This document shows positions 8,496-18,896 of a DNA stretch of 64,000 nt, piece after piece (position 1 is the first letter of the stretch; every line of letters begins with the position of its first letter). Source of the DNA: Bacteroidota bacterium (lineage in GTDB: Bacteria; Bacteroidota; Bacteroidia; 2-12-FULL-35-15); the NCBI GenBank assembly GCA_016707685.1, contig JADJHE010000012.1, positions 62,001 through 126,000 of the forward strand, in the 5' to 3' direction. The notes below the pieces were generated by a model, which saw only the letters and a list, made by a program, of their open reading frames with translations, had not been told where the DNA came from and searched no databases. Position numbers and translations under genes: made by a program.

Positions 8496-10615
8496 TTGGA
8501 AGTTAAAAAAGACATACTGTGGCGTGTATATCTCATATATTTTTTTATATGCCTCTTTGGTGTCGCTATTATTTCCAAAGTATTTATCATCCAATTTTCT
8601 GAAGGAGATGAGTGGAGAGCTAAAGCTCAAAGCCTTTCTACGAAACTATTTGACATAGAAGCTGTTCGTGGAAACATCTACGATGCAAATGGAAGTTTAC
8701 TAGCAACCTCTTTACCATACTATGAAATAGCAATGGATGTAAACACTTCCGCTATTACAGATGAAATTTTTTATGACAATGTAGATTCATTAGCACTTCA
8801 ATTGTCTGAATTGTTTGGAGATAAATCACAAAAGGAATACAAGAAACTTCTTACACGTGCTCGCAAATCGGGTGATCGTTACGTGGTCCTACAACGTGGT
8901 GTATCGTATACGGAATTGCAAAAAGTAAAAAAATTACCCATCATCCGAAAAGGAAGAAACAGAGGTGGATTTACTTATTTGCAAACTAACAAGCGCGAAC
9001 GTCCATTTCAATTCTTGGCTGCTCGTACAATTGGAAAATACAATGAAGAAGGAACAGGAAAATCGTATGGATTAGAAGTAGCATACAATGAATATTTAGA
9101 GGGTATCCGTGGACAACGTTTGATGCAAAAAATTGCTGGTGGTGTATGGCGCCCAATTAATGATGAAAATGAAATTGAACCACAAGATGGCTCTGATGTA
9201 GTTTCTACTATTGATATCAATGTACAAGATGTGGCAGAAAATTCATTGTTAAAATGTTTGAGACAACATGGTGCCGACCATGGCTCTTTGATTTTAATGG
9301 AAATTAAAACAGGTGAAATTAAAGCCATCGCCAACCTAAAAAGAAGTAATAAAGACACATCTGTTTATTTAGAAAGCTTGAATTATGCAGTTGGACAAGC
9401 TACCGTACCAGGTTCAACATTTAAACTAGCATCGCTGGTTGCGGTAATGGAAGATTACAATGTAAGTCTAAATGAAATTATTGATATCGGAAATGGTGAG
9501 TGTGAATATTATGGTAAAAAGGTAAGAGATTCTCATCCTCCAAAAGAAAGTAGAATTACAGTTCAACGTGTATTTGAAGAATCATCAAATGTAGGGGTAA
9601 CAAAAATTATTACGCGTTACTATGCAAAGATCCTCAAAAATACATTGACCACTTGTATAAAATGAATTTGGGAAAACCTTTAGGAATAAGTCTACCAGGA
9701 GAAGCTGAACCTTATATCAAAAACACCAAAGACAAAACATGGTCGAAGATTTCGTTACCATGGATTAGCTATGGTTATGAAAGTAGAATTACGCCACTGC
9801 AAATTTTAACCTTCTACAGTGCTATTGCAAATGATGGAAAAATGATGCGACCAATGTTTGTAAAAGAGGTTCGCAAACGTGGAAAAACAACAAAAATATT
9901 TGAGCCTGAAATTATTAACCCAGCAATTTGTTCGCCTGCTACCATAAAAAAAGCAAAACAAATGATGGAAGGTGTTGTAACAAATGGTACAGCAAAAAGC
10001 TTAAAAGCTGCCGACTATCAAATTGCGGGTAAAACAGGAACTGCTCAAATGGGAATGGTAAAAGGCAAAATGACGTATCAAGCATCGTTTGTGGGATATT
10101 TTCCGGCTGACAATCCAAAATATTCTTGCATCGTAGTAATTAGTGCACCTAGTGGAGATGCTTATTATGGTGGTGCTGTGGCTGGTCCAGTATTTAAAGA
10201 TGTTGCTGATAAAGTTTATTCTACAAGCTTAGAAATACACAAAGAAATAAATTCGTATCAGCCACAATTTGCAAAAAAATCGCCTGCTACAAAAAATGGA
10301 AATCAGGATGATGTTGCAATGGTTTTAAAAACATTAAAAGTTAAAAACTACAGTAATAATTCAAAAGCGGAATGGGTAAATGCTAGTACTAGTGATTCAA
10401 CTAGCATTAGTCTAAGCGCTAAAGATCCAGATGATTCATTAAAAAGAGGATTGATACCAAATGTAATTGGCATGTCGGCTAAAGATGCATTGTACTTATT
10501 AGAAAACAATGGTATACGAGTAAAATTAGTTGGCAGTGGAAGTGTATCTAAACAATCACTTCAGGCAGGAGAAATGTTTAGTAAAGGAACATTAATAACA
10601 CTTGAATTGATTTAA
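8496..10615 (+). CDS. ftsI: Septal transpeptidase FtsI/PBP with PASTA domain, split by a single-base frameshift
   Basis: A class B penicillin-binding protein that crosslinks septal peptidoglycan. A TTG start (8496) leads to an N-terminal membrane anchor (YLIYFFICLFGVAIISKVFI), the PBP dimerisation domain, then the transpeptidase domain with STFK at residues 307-310 and SSN at 363-365. After YYAK the frame breaks: adding one A to the A-run at 9626-9628 restores AKDPQKYIDHLYKMNLGKPL and joins the second frame, which holds the KTG box (AGKTGTAQMG) and a C-terminal PASTA domain (GLIPNVIGMSAKDALYLLEN). All three catalytic motifs are intact once joined. As ftsI is normally essential, a sequencing or assembly error is the best explanation. 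Confidence 0.92.
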
Positions 10616-10619
10616 GAAT

Positions 10620-12083
10620 ATGAAATTATTAAAAGACATATTATATAAAGCAGGAATTATTGAAGTAATTGGTTCGACCAACATTGCAATAACGGCTTTG
10701 AGTTTTGATTCACGCAAAATAGAAAAAGACAGTTTATTTATTGCAATAAAAGGAACATTAAGTGATGGACACAAATACATCGATGATACCATAAACAAAG
10801 GTGCAATCGCTATTTTGTGTGAAGAACTTCCTGAAACAATAAATGATAAAGTTACCTATATAAAAGTAAAAGATACAAGTGCTGCATTGGGAATAATTGC
10901 TGGTAATTTTTATGATAATCCATCTGAAAAAATAAAACTAGTAGGAATAACGGGGACTAATGGAAAAACAACAACCGTAACACTTCTATTTAGTTTATTC
11001 AAAAAACTAGGATACAAAGTAGGTTTATTATCAACTGTTAAAAATCAAATTAACAATGATATTATTCCTGCAACACATACAACACCTGATGCGATTCAAT
11101 TAAACGCGTTGTTGCGTCAAATGATTGAAAAAGGCTGTACACATTGCTTTATGGAAGTAAGTTCACATGCAGTGGTTCAAAACAGAATTGCAGGAATTCA
11201 TTTTTCAGGAGCGGTATTTACAAACATTACCCATGATCATTTAGACTATCATAAAACATTTGATGAATACATCAAAGCAAAAAAGAAATTTTTTGATGCC
11301 TTAGGTAGTGATGCATTTGCATTAACAAATAAAGATGATGTAAATGGCCAAATCATGTTGCAAAATACGAAGGCATTAAAACGCAGCTATTCTCTTCGTT
11401 CAATGGCCGATTTCAAATGCAAGGTAGTCGAAAATCAATTTAGTGGATTGTTACTGAATATCGACAATCAAGAAGTGTGGAGCAAATTAATTGGAAGTTT
11501 CAATGCATACAACTTATTAGCAGTATACGCAACAGCTCTATTATTAAAAGAAGACAAAACAAATGTACTTACAACATTAAGCACATTGAGTTCTGTAGAA
11601 GGAAGATTTCAATACATCAGAAATAACAATGGCGTGGTTGGAATAGTTGATTATGCACATACACCTGATGCTTTGCAAAATGTATTAAAAACGATTGCAG
11701 ATATACGTACTGGAAACGAACAAGTAATTACAGTGGTGGGTTGTGGTGGAGATAGAGATTCGGCTAAACGTCCAATTATGGCAAAAATTGCGGGTGATTT
11801 AAGCACAAAAGTGATTCTTACTTCTGATAATCCTAGAAGCGAAGAACCGGAAGCAATATTAAAAGAAATGCAAACGGGTGTTGATGCTGTAAATTTTAAA
11901 AAGACCATTTCTATTACCGACAGAAGTGAAGCAATAAAGATGGCATGTTCCATTGCAAACGATGGCGACATTATTCTAATTGCAGGAAAAGGACATGAAA
12001 AATACCAAGAAATAAAAGGAGTAAAACATCCATTTGATGACATGGAAATTTTACAAGAGAATTTAAAATTATTTGAAAAATAA
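10620..12083 (+). CDS. murE: UDP-N-acetylmuramoyl-L-alanyl-D-glutamate--meso-2,6-diaminopimelate ligase MurE
   Basis: MurE adds the third residue of the peptidoglycan stem peptide in the cytoplasm, using ATP. The three Mur ligase domains are complete in 487 residues. The P-loop GITGTNGKTTTV is at about residues 110-121, and the C-terminal domain carries TSDNPRSEEPEAIL. The DNPR motif is the known marker of meso-diaminopimelate specificity, as opposed to lysine-adding enzymes. The ATG lies 4 bp after the ftsI stop. Confidence 0.97.
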   Translation: MKLLKDILYKAGIIEVIGSTNIAITALSFDSRKIEKDSLFIAIKGTLSDGHKYIDDTINKGAIAILCEELPETINDKVTYIKVKDTSAALGIIAGNFYDNPSEKIKLVGITGTNGKTTTVTLLFSLFKKLGYKVGLLSTVKNQINNDIIPATHTTPDAIQLNALLRQMIEKGCTHCFMEVSSHAVVQNRIAGIHFSGAVFTNITHDHLDYHKTFDEYIKAKKKFFDALGSDAFALTNKDDVNGQIMLQNTKALKRSYSLRSMADFKCKVVENQFSGLLLNIDNQEVWSKLIGSFNAYNLLAVYATALLLKEDKTNVLTTLSTLSSVEGRFQYIRNNNGVVGIVDYAHTPDALQNVLKTIADIRTGNEQVITVVGCGGDRDSAKRPIMAKIAGDLSTKVILTSDNPRSEEPEAILKEMQTGVDAVNFKKTISITDRSEAIKMACSIANDGDIILIAGKGHEKYQEIKGVKHPFDDMEILQENLKLFEK

Positions 12084-12098
12084 AAAACGAACGAACAC

Positions 12099-13367
12099 AT
12101 GTTTTACTACTTATTTGATTTTTTAGACAAGCAATTTGATTTTCCAGGAGCTGGAGTATTCCAATACATCTCCTTTAGAGCGGCTATGGCTTTAATCGTT
12201 TCGTTATTGATTTCATTGGTTTTTGGAAAACGTATCATTAATCTTCTACATAAAAAACAAGTTGGTGAAACAGTTCGTGATTTAGGATTGCAAGGACAAT
12301 TAGAGAAAAAAGGAACACCTACCATGGGTGGATTAATCATTCTTGCAGCCATTGTAGTACCAACATTATTATTTGCAAAGCTTCACAATGTATACATCCT
12401 ATTAATGCTTATTTCTACGGTATGGTTGGGTGCAATCGGATTTCTAGATGATTACATCAAAGTATTTAAAAAGAACAAAGAAGGATTAGCTGGAAAGTTT
12501 AAAGTATTGGGACAAGTTGGAATTGGACTTATCGTAGGTATTACACTTTATTTCAATGATGGTGTTGTTGTAAAAGAAAAAATATTTACAAGCGGACAAA
12601 GTGCTTATTCAAATGATGTAATGAATGATTCGGGAAGCACACCTCAAATGCCAGTATATGCAAAACAGGAAACTAAGTCTATGAAAACGACTATTCCGTT
12701 TGTAAAAAACAATGAGTTTGATTATTCATCATTACTCTCATTCTTAGGTGATGGCTACGAAAAATGGGCTTGGCTAATTTTCATTCCGTTTGTAATCCTC
12801 ATTGTAACTGCAGTATCCAATGGAGCAAACATTACCGATGGTATAGATGGACTCGCAACGGGCACATCCGCAATCATCGGTGTTACACTTGGAATCCTTG
12901 CATACGTTTCGGGTAATACTGTTTTCGCTGATTACTTAAATATTATGTACATCCCTAACTCGGGTGAGCTAGTAATTTTCATTGCAGCATTCGTAGGAGG
13001 TTGTGTAGGATTTTTATGGTACAACTCCTTCCCTGCTCAAGTATTTATGGGTGATACCGGAAGTTTAGCATTGGGAGGAATCATTGCTGTATTTGCTATT
13101 GCTATTCGTAAAGAATTATTGATTCCAATATTATGTGGTGTATTTCTAGTAGAAAATTTATCCGTAATGATGCAAGTAGCTTATTTCAAACGCATGAAGA
13201 AAAAGCATGGGATAGAATTCGCAAGAGCTAACAGATTATTTAAAATGGCTCCATTGCATCATCACTATCAAAAATTAGGATTCCATGAATCAAAGATTGT
13301 TTCGCGCTTTTGGATTATTGGAATCATGCTAGCAGTACTAACAATCGTAACATTAAAATTACGATAA
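12099..13367 (+). CDS. mraY: Phospho-N-acetylmuramoyl-pentapeptide transferase MraY
   Basis: MraY makes lipid I by moving phospho-MurNAc-pentapeptide onto undecaprenyl phosphate. The 422-residue protein has about ten membrane segments. Visible signatures are GTPTMGGLIIL, the acidic GFLDDYIKVFKKNKEGLAGK, NGANITDGIDGLATG and the histidine-rich MAPLHHHYQKLGFHESKIVSRFW. A polar insert of about 60 residues lies around residues 160-220 between membrane segments. The ATG is 15 bp after murE; murD starts 1 bp after the stop. Confidence 0.97.
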   Translation: MFYYLFDFLDKQFDFPGAGVFQYISFRAAMALIVSLLISLVFGKRIINLLHKKQVGETVRDLGLQGQLEKKGTPTMGGLIILAAIVVPTLLFAKLHNVYILLMLISTVWLGAIGFLDDYIKVFKKNKEGLAGKFKVLGQVGIGLIVGITLYFNDGVVVKEKIFTSGQSAYSNDVMNDSGSTPQMPVYAKQETKSMKTTIPFVKNNEFDYSSLLSFLGDGYEKWAWLIFIPFVILIVTAVSNGANITDGIDGLATGTSAIIGVTLGILAYVSGNTVFADYLNIMYIPNSGELVIFIAAFVGGCVGFLWYNSFPAQVFMGDTGSLALGGIIAVFAIAIRKELLIPILCGVFLVENLSVMMQVAYFKRMKKKHGIEFARANRLFKMAPLHHHYQKLGFHESKIVSRFWIIGIMLAVLTIVTLKLR

Positions 13368-13368
13368 G

Positions 13369-14706
13369 ATGAAACGATTGGTAATACTTGGCGGTGGAGA
13401 AAGTGGTGTGGGAACAGCTGTTCTCGCACAAAAAAAAGGGTACGAAGTGTTTTTATCCGATAAAGGAAAATTAAAAGATAAGTACAAAGACGTTCTTTCA
13501 AAATATGAGATTAAATGGGAAGAAGAACAACATACAGAAGCATTGATTTTAAATGCAACTGAAGTTGTAAAAAGTCCTGGTATTCCCGACAAAGTTGAGT
13601 TAATTAAAAAGCTTAAAGAAAAAGGAATTCCTGTTATATCAGAAATTGAATTTGCTGGACGATATACCAATGCGAAAAAAATATGCATAACAGGAAGTAA
13701 TGGAAAAACAACAACAACATTGTTGACTTACCATATGCTACAAAAAGCAGGATTAAATGTTGGACTTGGCGGTAACGTAGGTAAAAGCTTTGCAATGCAG
13801 GTAGCTGAAAACGATTTCGATTACTATGTATTGGAATTAAGCAGTTTTCAGTTGGATGGAATGTATGAGTTTAAAGCAGATATAGCTGTGCTATTAAACA
13901 TTACACCCGACCATTTAGATCGCTACGAATACAAATTGGAAAACTATGCTGATTCAAAATTTAGAATCATACAAAACCAAACAGAACAAGATGCATTTAT
14001 TTTCTGTGTGGATGATGAAGTAACAATGCAAACAATAAAGAACAAACAAGTAAAAGCAAAACAATATCCTATTTCGATTAAGCAAACAGTTGAAACAGGA
14101 GCACACTTAGAAAACAATCAATTAATAATAAATACAAACAACACAAATCCCTTATTTATGACAATTCAAGAACTAGCCCTACAAGGCAAACACAACATCT
14201 ACAACTCTATGGCTGCAGGTGTAACAGGCAAATTGGTTGGAATCAGAAAAGAGACCATTCGCGAAAGTCTTTCTGATTTCCACAACATCGATCACCGCTT
14301 AGAGGTGGTAGGTAATGTTCATGGAATTGAATTTATCAATGATTCAAAAGCTACCAATGTAAACTCTACTTGGTATGCATTAGAAAGCATGAATAATCCT
14401 GTGATTCTTATCCTTGGTGGAGTAGACAAAGGCAATGATTATTCAATGTTGAATGAATTGGTAAAACAAAAAGTAAAAGCAATCATTTGTTTAGGTGCTG
14501 ACAACAAAAAAATTATCAAAGCATTTGATAAAATGGTAGATACAATTTTAGAAGCAAACTCAGCGACTGAAGCTGTAGCACAAGCTTACAAAATTGGTAA
14601 AAAAGGAGATACTGTTCTTTTATCACCTGCATGTGCAAGTTTTGACATGTTTGAAAACTATGAGGATCGCGGAACTCAGTTTAAACAAGCAGTTAGAGCT
14701 TTATAA
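13369..14706 (+). CDS. murD: UDP-N-acetylmuramoylalanine--D-glutamate ligase MurD
   Basis: MurD adds D-glutamate to UDP-MurNAc-L-Ala. N-terminal Rossmann-type domain (VILGGGESGVGTAVLAQKKG), central ATPase with CITGSNGKTTTT at about residues 105-116, and C-terminal domain with FINDSKATNVNSTWYALES, ILGGVDKGNDYS and LLSPACASFDMFENYEDRG. All ligand-binding motifs of the family are present and the length of 445 residues is standard. Compare the adjacent domain-only paralogue at 14741-15247. Confidence 0.97.
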   Translation: MKRLVILGGGESGVGTAVLAQKKGYEVFLSDKGKLKDKYKDVLSKYEIKWEEEQHTEALILNATEVVKSPGIPDKVELIKKLKEKGIPVISEIEFAGRYTNAKKICITGSNGKTTTTLLTYHMLQKAGLNVGLGGNVGKSFAMQVAENDFDYYVLELSSFQLDGMYEFKADIAVLLNITPDHLDRYEYKLENYADSKFRIIQNQTEQDAFIFCVDDEVTMQTIKNKQVKAKQYPISIKQTVETGAHLENNQLIINTNNTNPLFMTIQELALQGKHNIYNSMAAGVTGKLVGIRKETIRESLSDFHNIDHRLEVVGNVHGIEFINDSKATNVNSTWYALESMNNPVILILGGVDKGNDYSMLNELVKQKVKAIICLGADNKKIIKAFDKMVDTILEANSATEAVAQAYKIGKKGDTVLLSPACASFDMFENYEDRGTQFKQAVRAL

Positions 14707-14740
14707 AATTATTATTGATTGGGATTTAAAACAAAAATCG

Positions 14741-15247
14741 ATGCAAGAAAATTCTAAACTAAAAAACTATCATTCGAAACTAGATACATCTTCTTTATCA
14801 CGTGAACGAGTTCGAGCTTCAGAAGATGACCATCAAATGGAATTTGTTGATGAAATCAATGGCATTGCGTATGTCAATGATTCGAAGTCAATTCGACTTT
14901 CAGCAACACGTAATTCATTAGAAGCAATCGAAACATCGGTAGTTTTGATAGTTGGAGGTAATGATGCAGACAATGATTACTCTGTGCTTGCTCGACAAAT
15001 AAAAGAAAAAGTAATTGCAATTGTGTATTTAGGAAAATATTCCAATGCTATTTTGCAACACTATTCAAAGCACCCTATGCTATTTGCAAAAGCAAACAGC
15101 ATAAAGGAAGCTATTCAAATAAGTAGTGCCTATGCAAAGTCGGGAGATGTTGTGTTGTTCTCTCCTGCTTGCGAAGCCTACAAGGAATTTGATAATTACA
15201 AAACAAGAGGGAATGAATTTAAAGCGGCAATTAAGCAGCTTTCCTAA
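14741..15247 (+). CDS. Stand-alone MurD-like C-terminal domain
   Basis: A 168-residue protein that aligns by eye only with the C-terminal domain of MurD: YVNDSKSIRLSATRNSLEA matches MurD NDSKATNVNSTWYALES, VGGNDADNDYSVLA matches GGVDKGNDYSMLN, and FSPACEAYKEFDNYKTRGNEF matches SPACASFDMFENYEDRG. The UDP-binding and ATPase domains are absent, and the lysine of the GGVDKG motif is replaced (GGNDAD). It therefore cannot be a ligase alone. The reading frame is intact and lies between murD and ftsW, 11 bp before ftsW. Start chosen at the ATG 14741; an overlapping longer reading inside murD is unlikely. A leftover of a murD duplication or a structural/regulatory partner are both possible. Confidence 0.8.
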   Translation: MQENSKLKNYHSKLDTSSLSRERVRASEDDHQMEFVDEINGIAYVNDSKSIRLSATRNSLEAIETSVVLIVGGNDADNDYSVLARQIKEKVIAIVYLGKYSNAILQHYSKHPMLFAKANSIKEAIQISSAYAKSGDVVLFSPACEAYKEFDNYKTRGNEFKAAIKQLS

Positions 15248-15258
15248 AATTTAATTGA

Positions 15259-16410
15259 TTGAATTTATTTAAATACATAAAAGGAGACAAGGTAATTTGG
15301 ACAGTAGTTTTACTACTTTCCCTTTTATCAATTTTGGTTGTATACAGTGCAGTTGTTGCATTAGCTTATCGCTATAAAGAGGGAGACACAGCATCGTATT
15401 TAATCAAACATGTTTTTATTATGGGTTCGGGATTATTCTTAATGTATTTAATACATAAAGTAAAATACTCCTACTTTTCAAGGATATCACAAATTGCCAT
15501 CTTCTTAGCTGCTCCGCTCCTACTCTACACTTTATTAAAAGGAGTAAGTGCTGGTGATGCAAGCAGATGGTTAGCAATTCCTGGAACATCCTTAACATTC
15601 CAAACATCGGATTTTGCAAAGCTTGCATTGATTACTTATGTAGCAAGGGTTTTATCCATTAAACAAGATGTGATAAAAGATTTTAAACAAGCATTTATTC
15701 CTATCATTGTGCCTATCGGAATTATTTGCGTATTGATTTTTCCAGCCAACTTTTCTACTGCAGCCATGCTATTCTTGAACTGCTTTATATTGATGTTTAT
15801 TGGCCGTATGAATGCAAAACATTTATGGATACTGATTGGTTCGGGAATAATTATGCTGGGATTAGTACTATTAATTATCTGGAATTTTCCAGATGCTATA
15901 CCTCGTGGTAGAACATGGAAAGCACGTATTGAAAACTTTTCGAAGGGAGATAGTGAAAGCAATTTCCAAGCAGAACAAGCTAAAATTGCAATTGCAACTG
16001 GTGGAATTATTGGCAAGGGACCAGGTAACAGTATTCAACGAAATTTTTTACCACAAGCATCTTCCGATTTTATTTATGCAATCGTAATTGAAGAGTGGGG
16101 ATTGATTTCAGCCATCATTATTGTATTCTTATACATTGTATTACTCTTTCGAGGGATTCGGATTGCAAACAAAAGTGAAAAAACATTCGGCAGTCTACTT
16201 GCAGTTGGTTTAACATTCAGCCTTGTTTTTCAAGCAATGATAAATATGGCTGTAGCAGTTAATTTATTTCCTGTAACTGGTCAACCATTACCATTAATTA
16301 GTATGGGTGGAACAAGCATTTGGTTTACAAGTATTGCATTGGGAATGATATTAAGTGTGAGTAGAGAAACAGATAACGAAGAGAAAGGAGAAGAAAATGA
16401 AACCGCTTAA
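15259..16410 (+). CDS. ftsW: SEDS-family peptidoglycan glycosyltransferase FtsW
   Basis: FtsW polymerises lipid II at the septum together with the FtsI transpeptidase. The 383-residue protein is hydrophobic with about ten membrane segments. SEDS signatures include FQTSDFAKLALITYVAR, the loop with LPQASSDFIYAIVIEEWG and the C-terminal NLFPVTGQPLPLISMGGTS. The only start in place is TTG at 15259. The last 14 bp overlap murG. Confidence 0.95.
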   Translation: MNLFKYIKGDKVIWTVVLLLSLLSILVVYSAVVALAYRYKEGDTASYLIKHVFIMGSGLFLMYLIHKVKYSYFSRISQIAIFLAAPLLLYTLLKGVSAGDASRWLAIPGTSLTFQTSDFAKLALITYVARVLSIKQDVIKDFKQAFIPIIVPIGIICVLIFPANFSTAAMLFLNCFILMFIGRMNAKHLWILIGSGIIMLGLVLLIIWNFPDAIPRGRTWKARIENFSKGDSESNFQAEQAKIAIATGGIIGKGPGNSIQRNFLPQASSDFIYAIVIEEWGLISAIIIVFLYIVLLFRGIRIANKSEKTFGSLLAVGLTFSLVFQAMINMAVAVNLFPVTGQPLPLISMGGTSIWFTSIALGMILSVSRETDNEEKGEENETA

Positions 16411-17509
16411 AATAATCGTTAGTGGTGGTGGAACAGGTGGACACATCTTTCCAGCAATAGCTATTGCTAATGCAATTAAAGCATTACGCCCTGATACAGA
16501 ATTTTTATTTGTAGGTGCTGAAGGAAAAATGGAAATGGAAAAAGTTCCAGCTGCTGGTTACAAAATAGAAGGATTATGGATCAGTGGTTTTCAACGTAAA
16601 CTTACATTATCTAACCTTGCCTTTCCATTTAAATTAATAAGCAGTTTGCGTAAAGCAAAAAAACTTCTAAAAACATTTGATGCAGATGCTGCAATTGGCA
16701 CTGGAGGTTTTGCTAGCGGGCCAATGTTGCAAGTAGCAGCCAACAAAGGAATAGTAACCTTAATACAAGAACAAAACTCCTATCCTGGAATCACCAATAA
16801 AATTTTATCTAAAAAGGTGGATAAAATTTGTGTTGCTTACAATGGAATGGAAAAATATTTCCCGAAAGACAAAATCATTTTAACAGGCAACCCTGTTCGA
16901 CAAGACATATTAAGTTTAGAAGGGAAACGTGAACGAGGAATAGAATTTTTTGGTCTTGATTCAAACAAAAAAACAATATTAGTAATAGGTGGAAGCTTAG
17001 GTGCTCGAACAATAAATGAAAGCATTGCAACATGCGTTCAATCATTTGCCGATGCCAACATTCAACTAATCTGGCAAACAGGAAAAGGATATTTCGAAAC
17101 AGCAAAAGCAGCAACTGCATCCTATAACGAAAAGGGAATTAAAGCATTCGATTTCATTCAAAAAATGGATTATGCCTATGCTGTTGCAGATGTAGTCATA
17201 TCTAGAGCAGGTGCAAGTTCCATTTCAGAATTATGTTTGGTGAAAAAACCGTGTATTTTAATTCCTTCTCCGAATGTTGCCGAAGATCATCAAACAAAAA
17301 ATGCGATGGCATTAGTTACATACAATGCAGCACTATTAATAAAAGACATAGAAGCTAAAGAAAAATTAAAAGAGGCAGTATTGAATTTAATGCAGGATGA
17401 AACGCAATGCATTAAATTATCAGAAAATATTGGTCGATTAGCATTCAAAGACTCAGCAACAGTAATCGCAAACGAGATTTTAAGTTTGATTAACAATAAA
17501 AAGAAATGA
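16397..17509 (+). CDS. murG: UDP-GlcNAc:lipid I N-acetylglucosaminyltransferase MurG
   Basis: MurG turns lipid I into lipid II at the inner face of the membrane (GT28 family). N-terminal loop SGGGTGGHIFPAIAIANAI; second glycine-rich loop VIGGSLGARTINESIA; UDP-GlcNAc site in SRAGASSISELCLVKKPCIL and PSPNVAEDHQTKNAMAL. Length 370 residues is normal. It overlaps ftsW by 14 bp and murC by 4 bp (ATGA), so translation is coupled. Confidence 0.97.
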   Translation: MKPLKIIVSGGGTGGHIFPAIAIANAIKALRPDTEFLFVGAEGKMEMEKVPAAGYKIEGLWISGFQRKLTLSNLAFPFKLISSLRKAKKLLKTFDADAAIGTGGFASGPMLQVAANKGIVTLIQEQNSYPGITNKILSKKVDKICVAYNGMEKYFPKDKIILTGNPVRQDILSLEGKRERGIEFFGLDSNKKTILVIGGSLGARTINESIATCVQSFADANIQLIWQTGKGYFETAKAATASYNEKGIKAFDFIQKMDYAYAVADVVISRAGASSISELCLVKKPCILIPSPNVAEDHQTKNAMALVTYNAALLIKDIEAKEKLKEAVLNLMQDETQCIKLSENIGRLAFKDSATVIANEILSLINNKKK

Positions 17510-18896
17510 ATTTTAACAGCATAAATAACGTATATTTTTTAGGCATTGGCGGCATTGGAATGAGCGCCCTTGCACGTTATTTTAATGCTATGGGCAAACA
17601 AGTAAGTGGTTACGACAAAACACCAACTAAACTTACAAACGAACTAATTGCTGAAGGAATTAGTATTCATTTCGAGGATGATGTAAAATTGATTGGCGCT
17701 AATGTATTAAACGATAAATCAAAAACATTGATTGTTTACACACCTGCAGTTCCATCAAACCATACTGAATTCAATTATTTAAAAGATAATGGATTTGAAA
17801 TTAAAAAACGTGCTGAAGTATTAGGCTTAATTACCAAAGCAACAACAACCATTGCAGTTGCAGGAACACATGGGAAAACTACTACATCATCATTAGTAGC
17901 ACACATTTTAAAACGGCTAACCTCGATCCTTCTGCTTTTTTAGGAGGTATCACTCAAAATTACAATACCAATTTATTGATCAGCTCTTCACTCAATTCAA
18001 AAAGCTCAACGAATTATGTGGTGGTTGAAGCAGATGAATACGATCGATCCTTCTTAACATTGCATCCAAAAATTGCAGTCATTACTTCTGTTGATGCTGA
18101 TCACTTGGATATTTATGGAGATGTTTCCTATGTAGAAGAATCCTTTTGCATGTTTGCAAATCAAGTAGAATCAACCTTGATTGTTAAGAAAAGCATAGAA
18201 GATAAAATCAAAACAAACAAGGTCCTAATCACGTATTCCGTTAGTGACACCTCTGCCAATTATTTTGCAAGCAATATTGTTATCAAAGATGGTCAGTACC
18301 ATTATGATATTGTAACTCCAAAAGGCACATTCAAAAACATGACCTTGGGTTTACCTGGAAAACACAATGTAGAAAATTCAATTGCAGCAACAGCCATTGC
18401 ATGTGAATTAGGAATTTCAGAAAAAGACATACAAGCAGCACTAAGCAGTTTTAAAGGGGTAAGACGCAGATTTGATTATCAAATAAAATCGGCTGAACTT
18501 ATTTTTATTGATGATTACGCTCATCATCCTGAGGAGTTAAAAGCAACAATCAACTCTGCAAAAGAAATGTTTCCAAACAAAAAAATTACAGGGATATTTC
18601 AACCACACTTGTTTAGCAGAACAAGAGATTTTGCAGCTGATTTTGCGACAAGTTTAGATTTATTAGACGAATGCATTTTAATGGAAATTTATCCAGCACG
18701 TGAATTACCGATTGACGGAGTTGACTCACAATTATTGCTGGATTTGATGAAATCAAGCAACAAATCCATTTGTCAAAAAAGTGAATTAGTGAATGAAATA
18801 GGCAAACGAAAAATTGAAGTATTATTAACGATGGGGGCTGGCGATATCGATACGTTTGTTGAACCAATTAAAAATTGTTTATTAAAGAAGTCTTGA
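17506..18896 (+). CDS. murC: UDP-N-acetylmuramate--L-alanine ligase MurC, split by a single-base frameshift
   Basis: MurC adds L-alanine to UDP-MurNAc. The N-terminal domain starts with YFLGIGGIGMSALARYFN; the P-loop is AGTHGKTTTSS. Just after it (SLVAHILK) the frame breaks in the A-run at 17910-17913; one more A restores HILKTANLDPSAFLGGITQN and joins the second frame, which contains VVVEADEYDRSFLTLHP, the HNVENSIAA region and DDYAHHPEELKATI. The joined protein has the normal length of about 463 residues and all motifs. A sequencing or assembly error is the likely cause. The stop codon overlaps the TTG start of ftsQ. Confidence 0.92.

Noticed and set aside
14594..14740. Extension of the MurD-like ORF back into murD (start at 14594)
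   Set aside because: The extra residues are an out-of-frame reading of the conserved murD 3' end; the ATG at 14741 fits the domain boundary.
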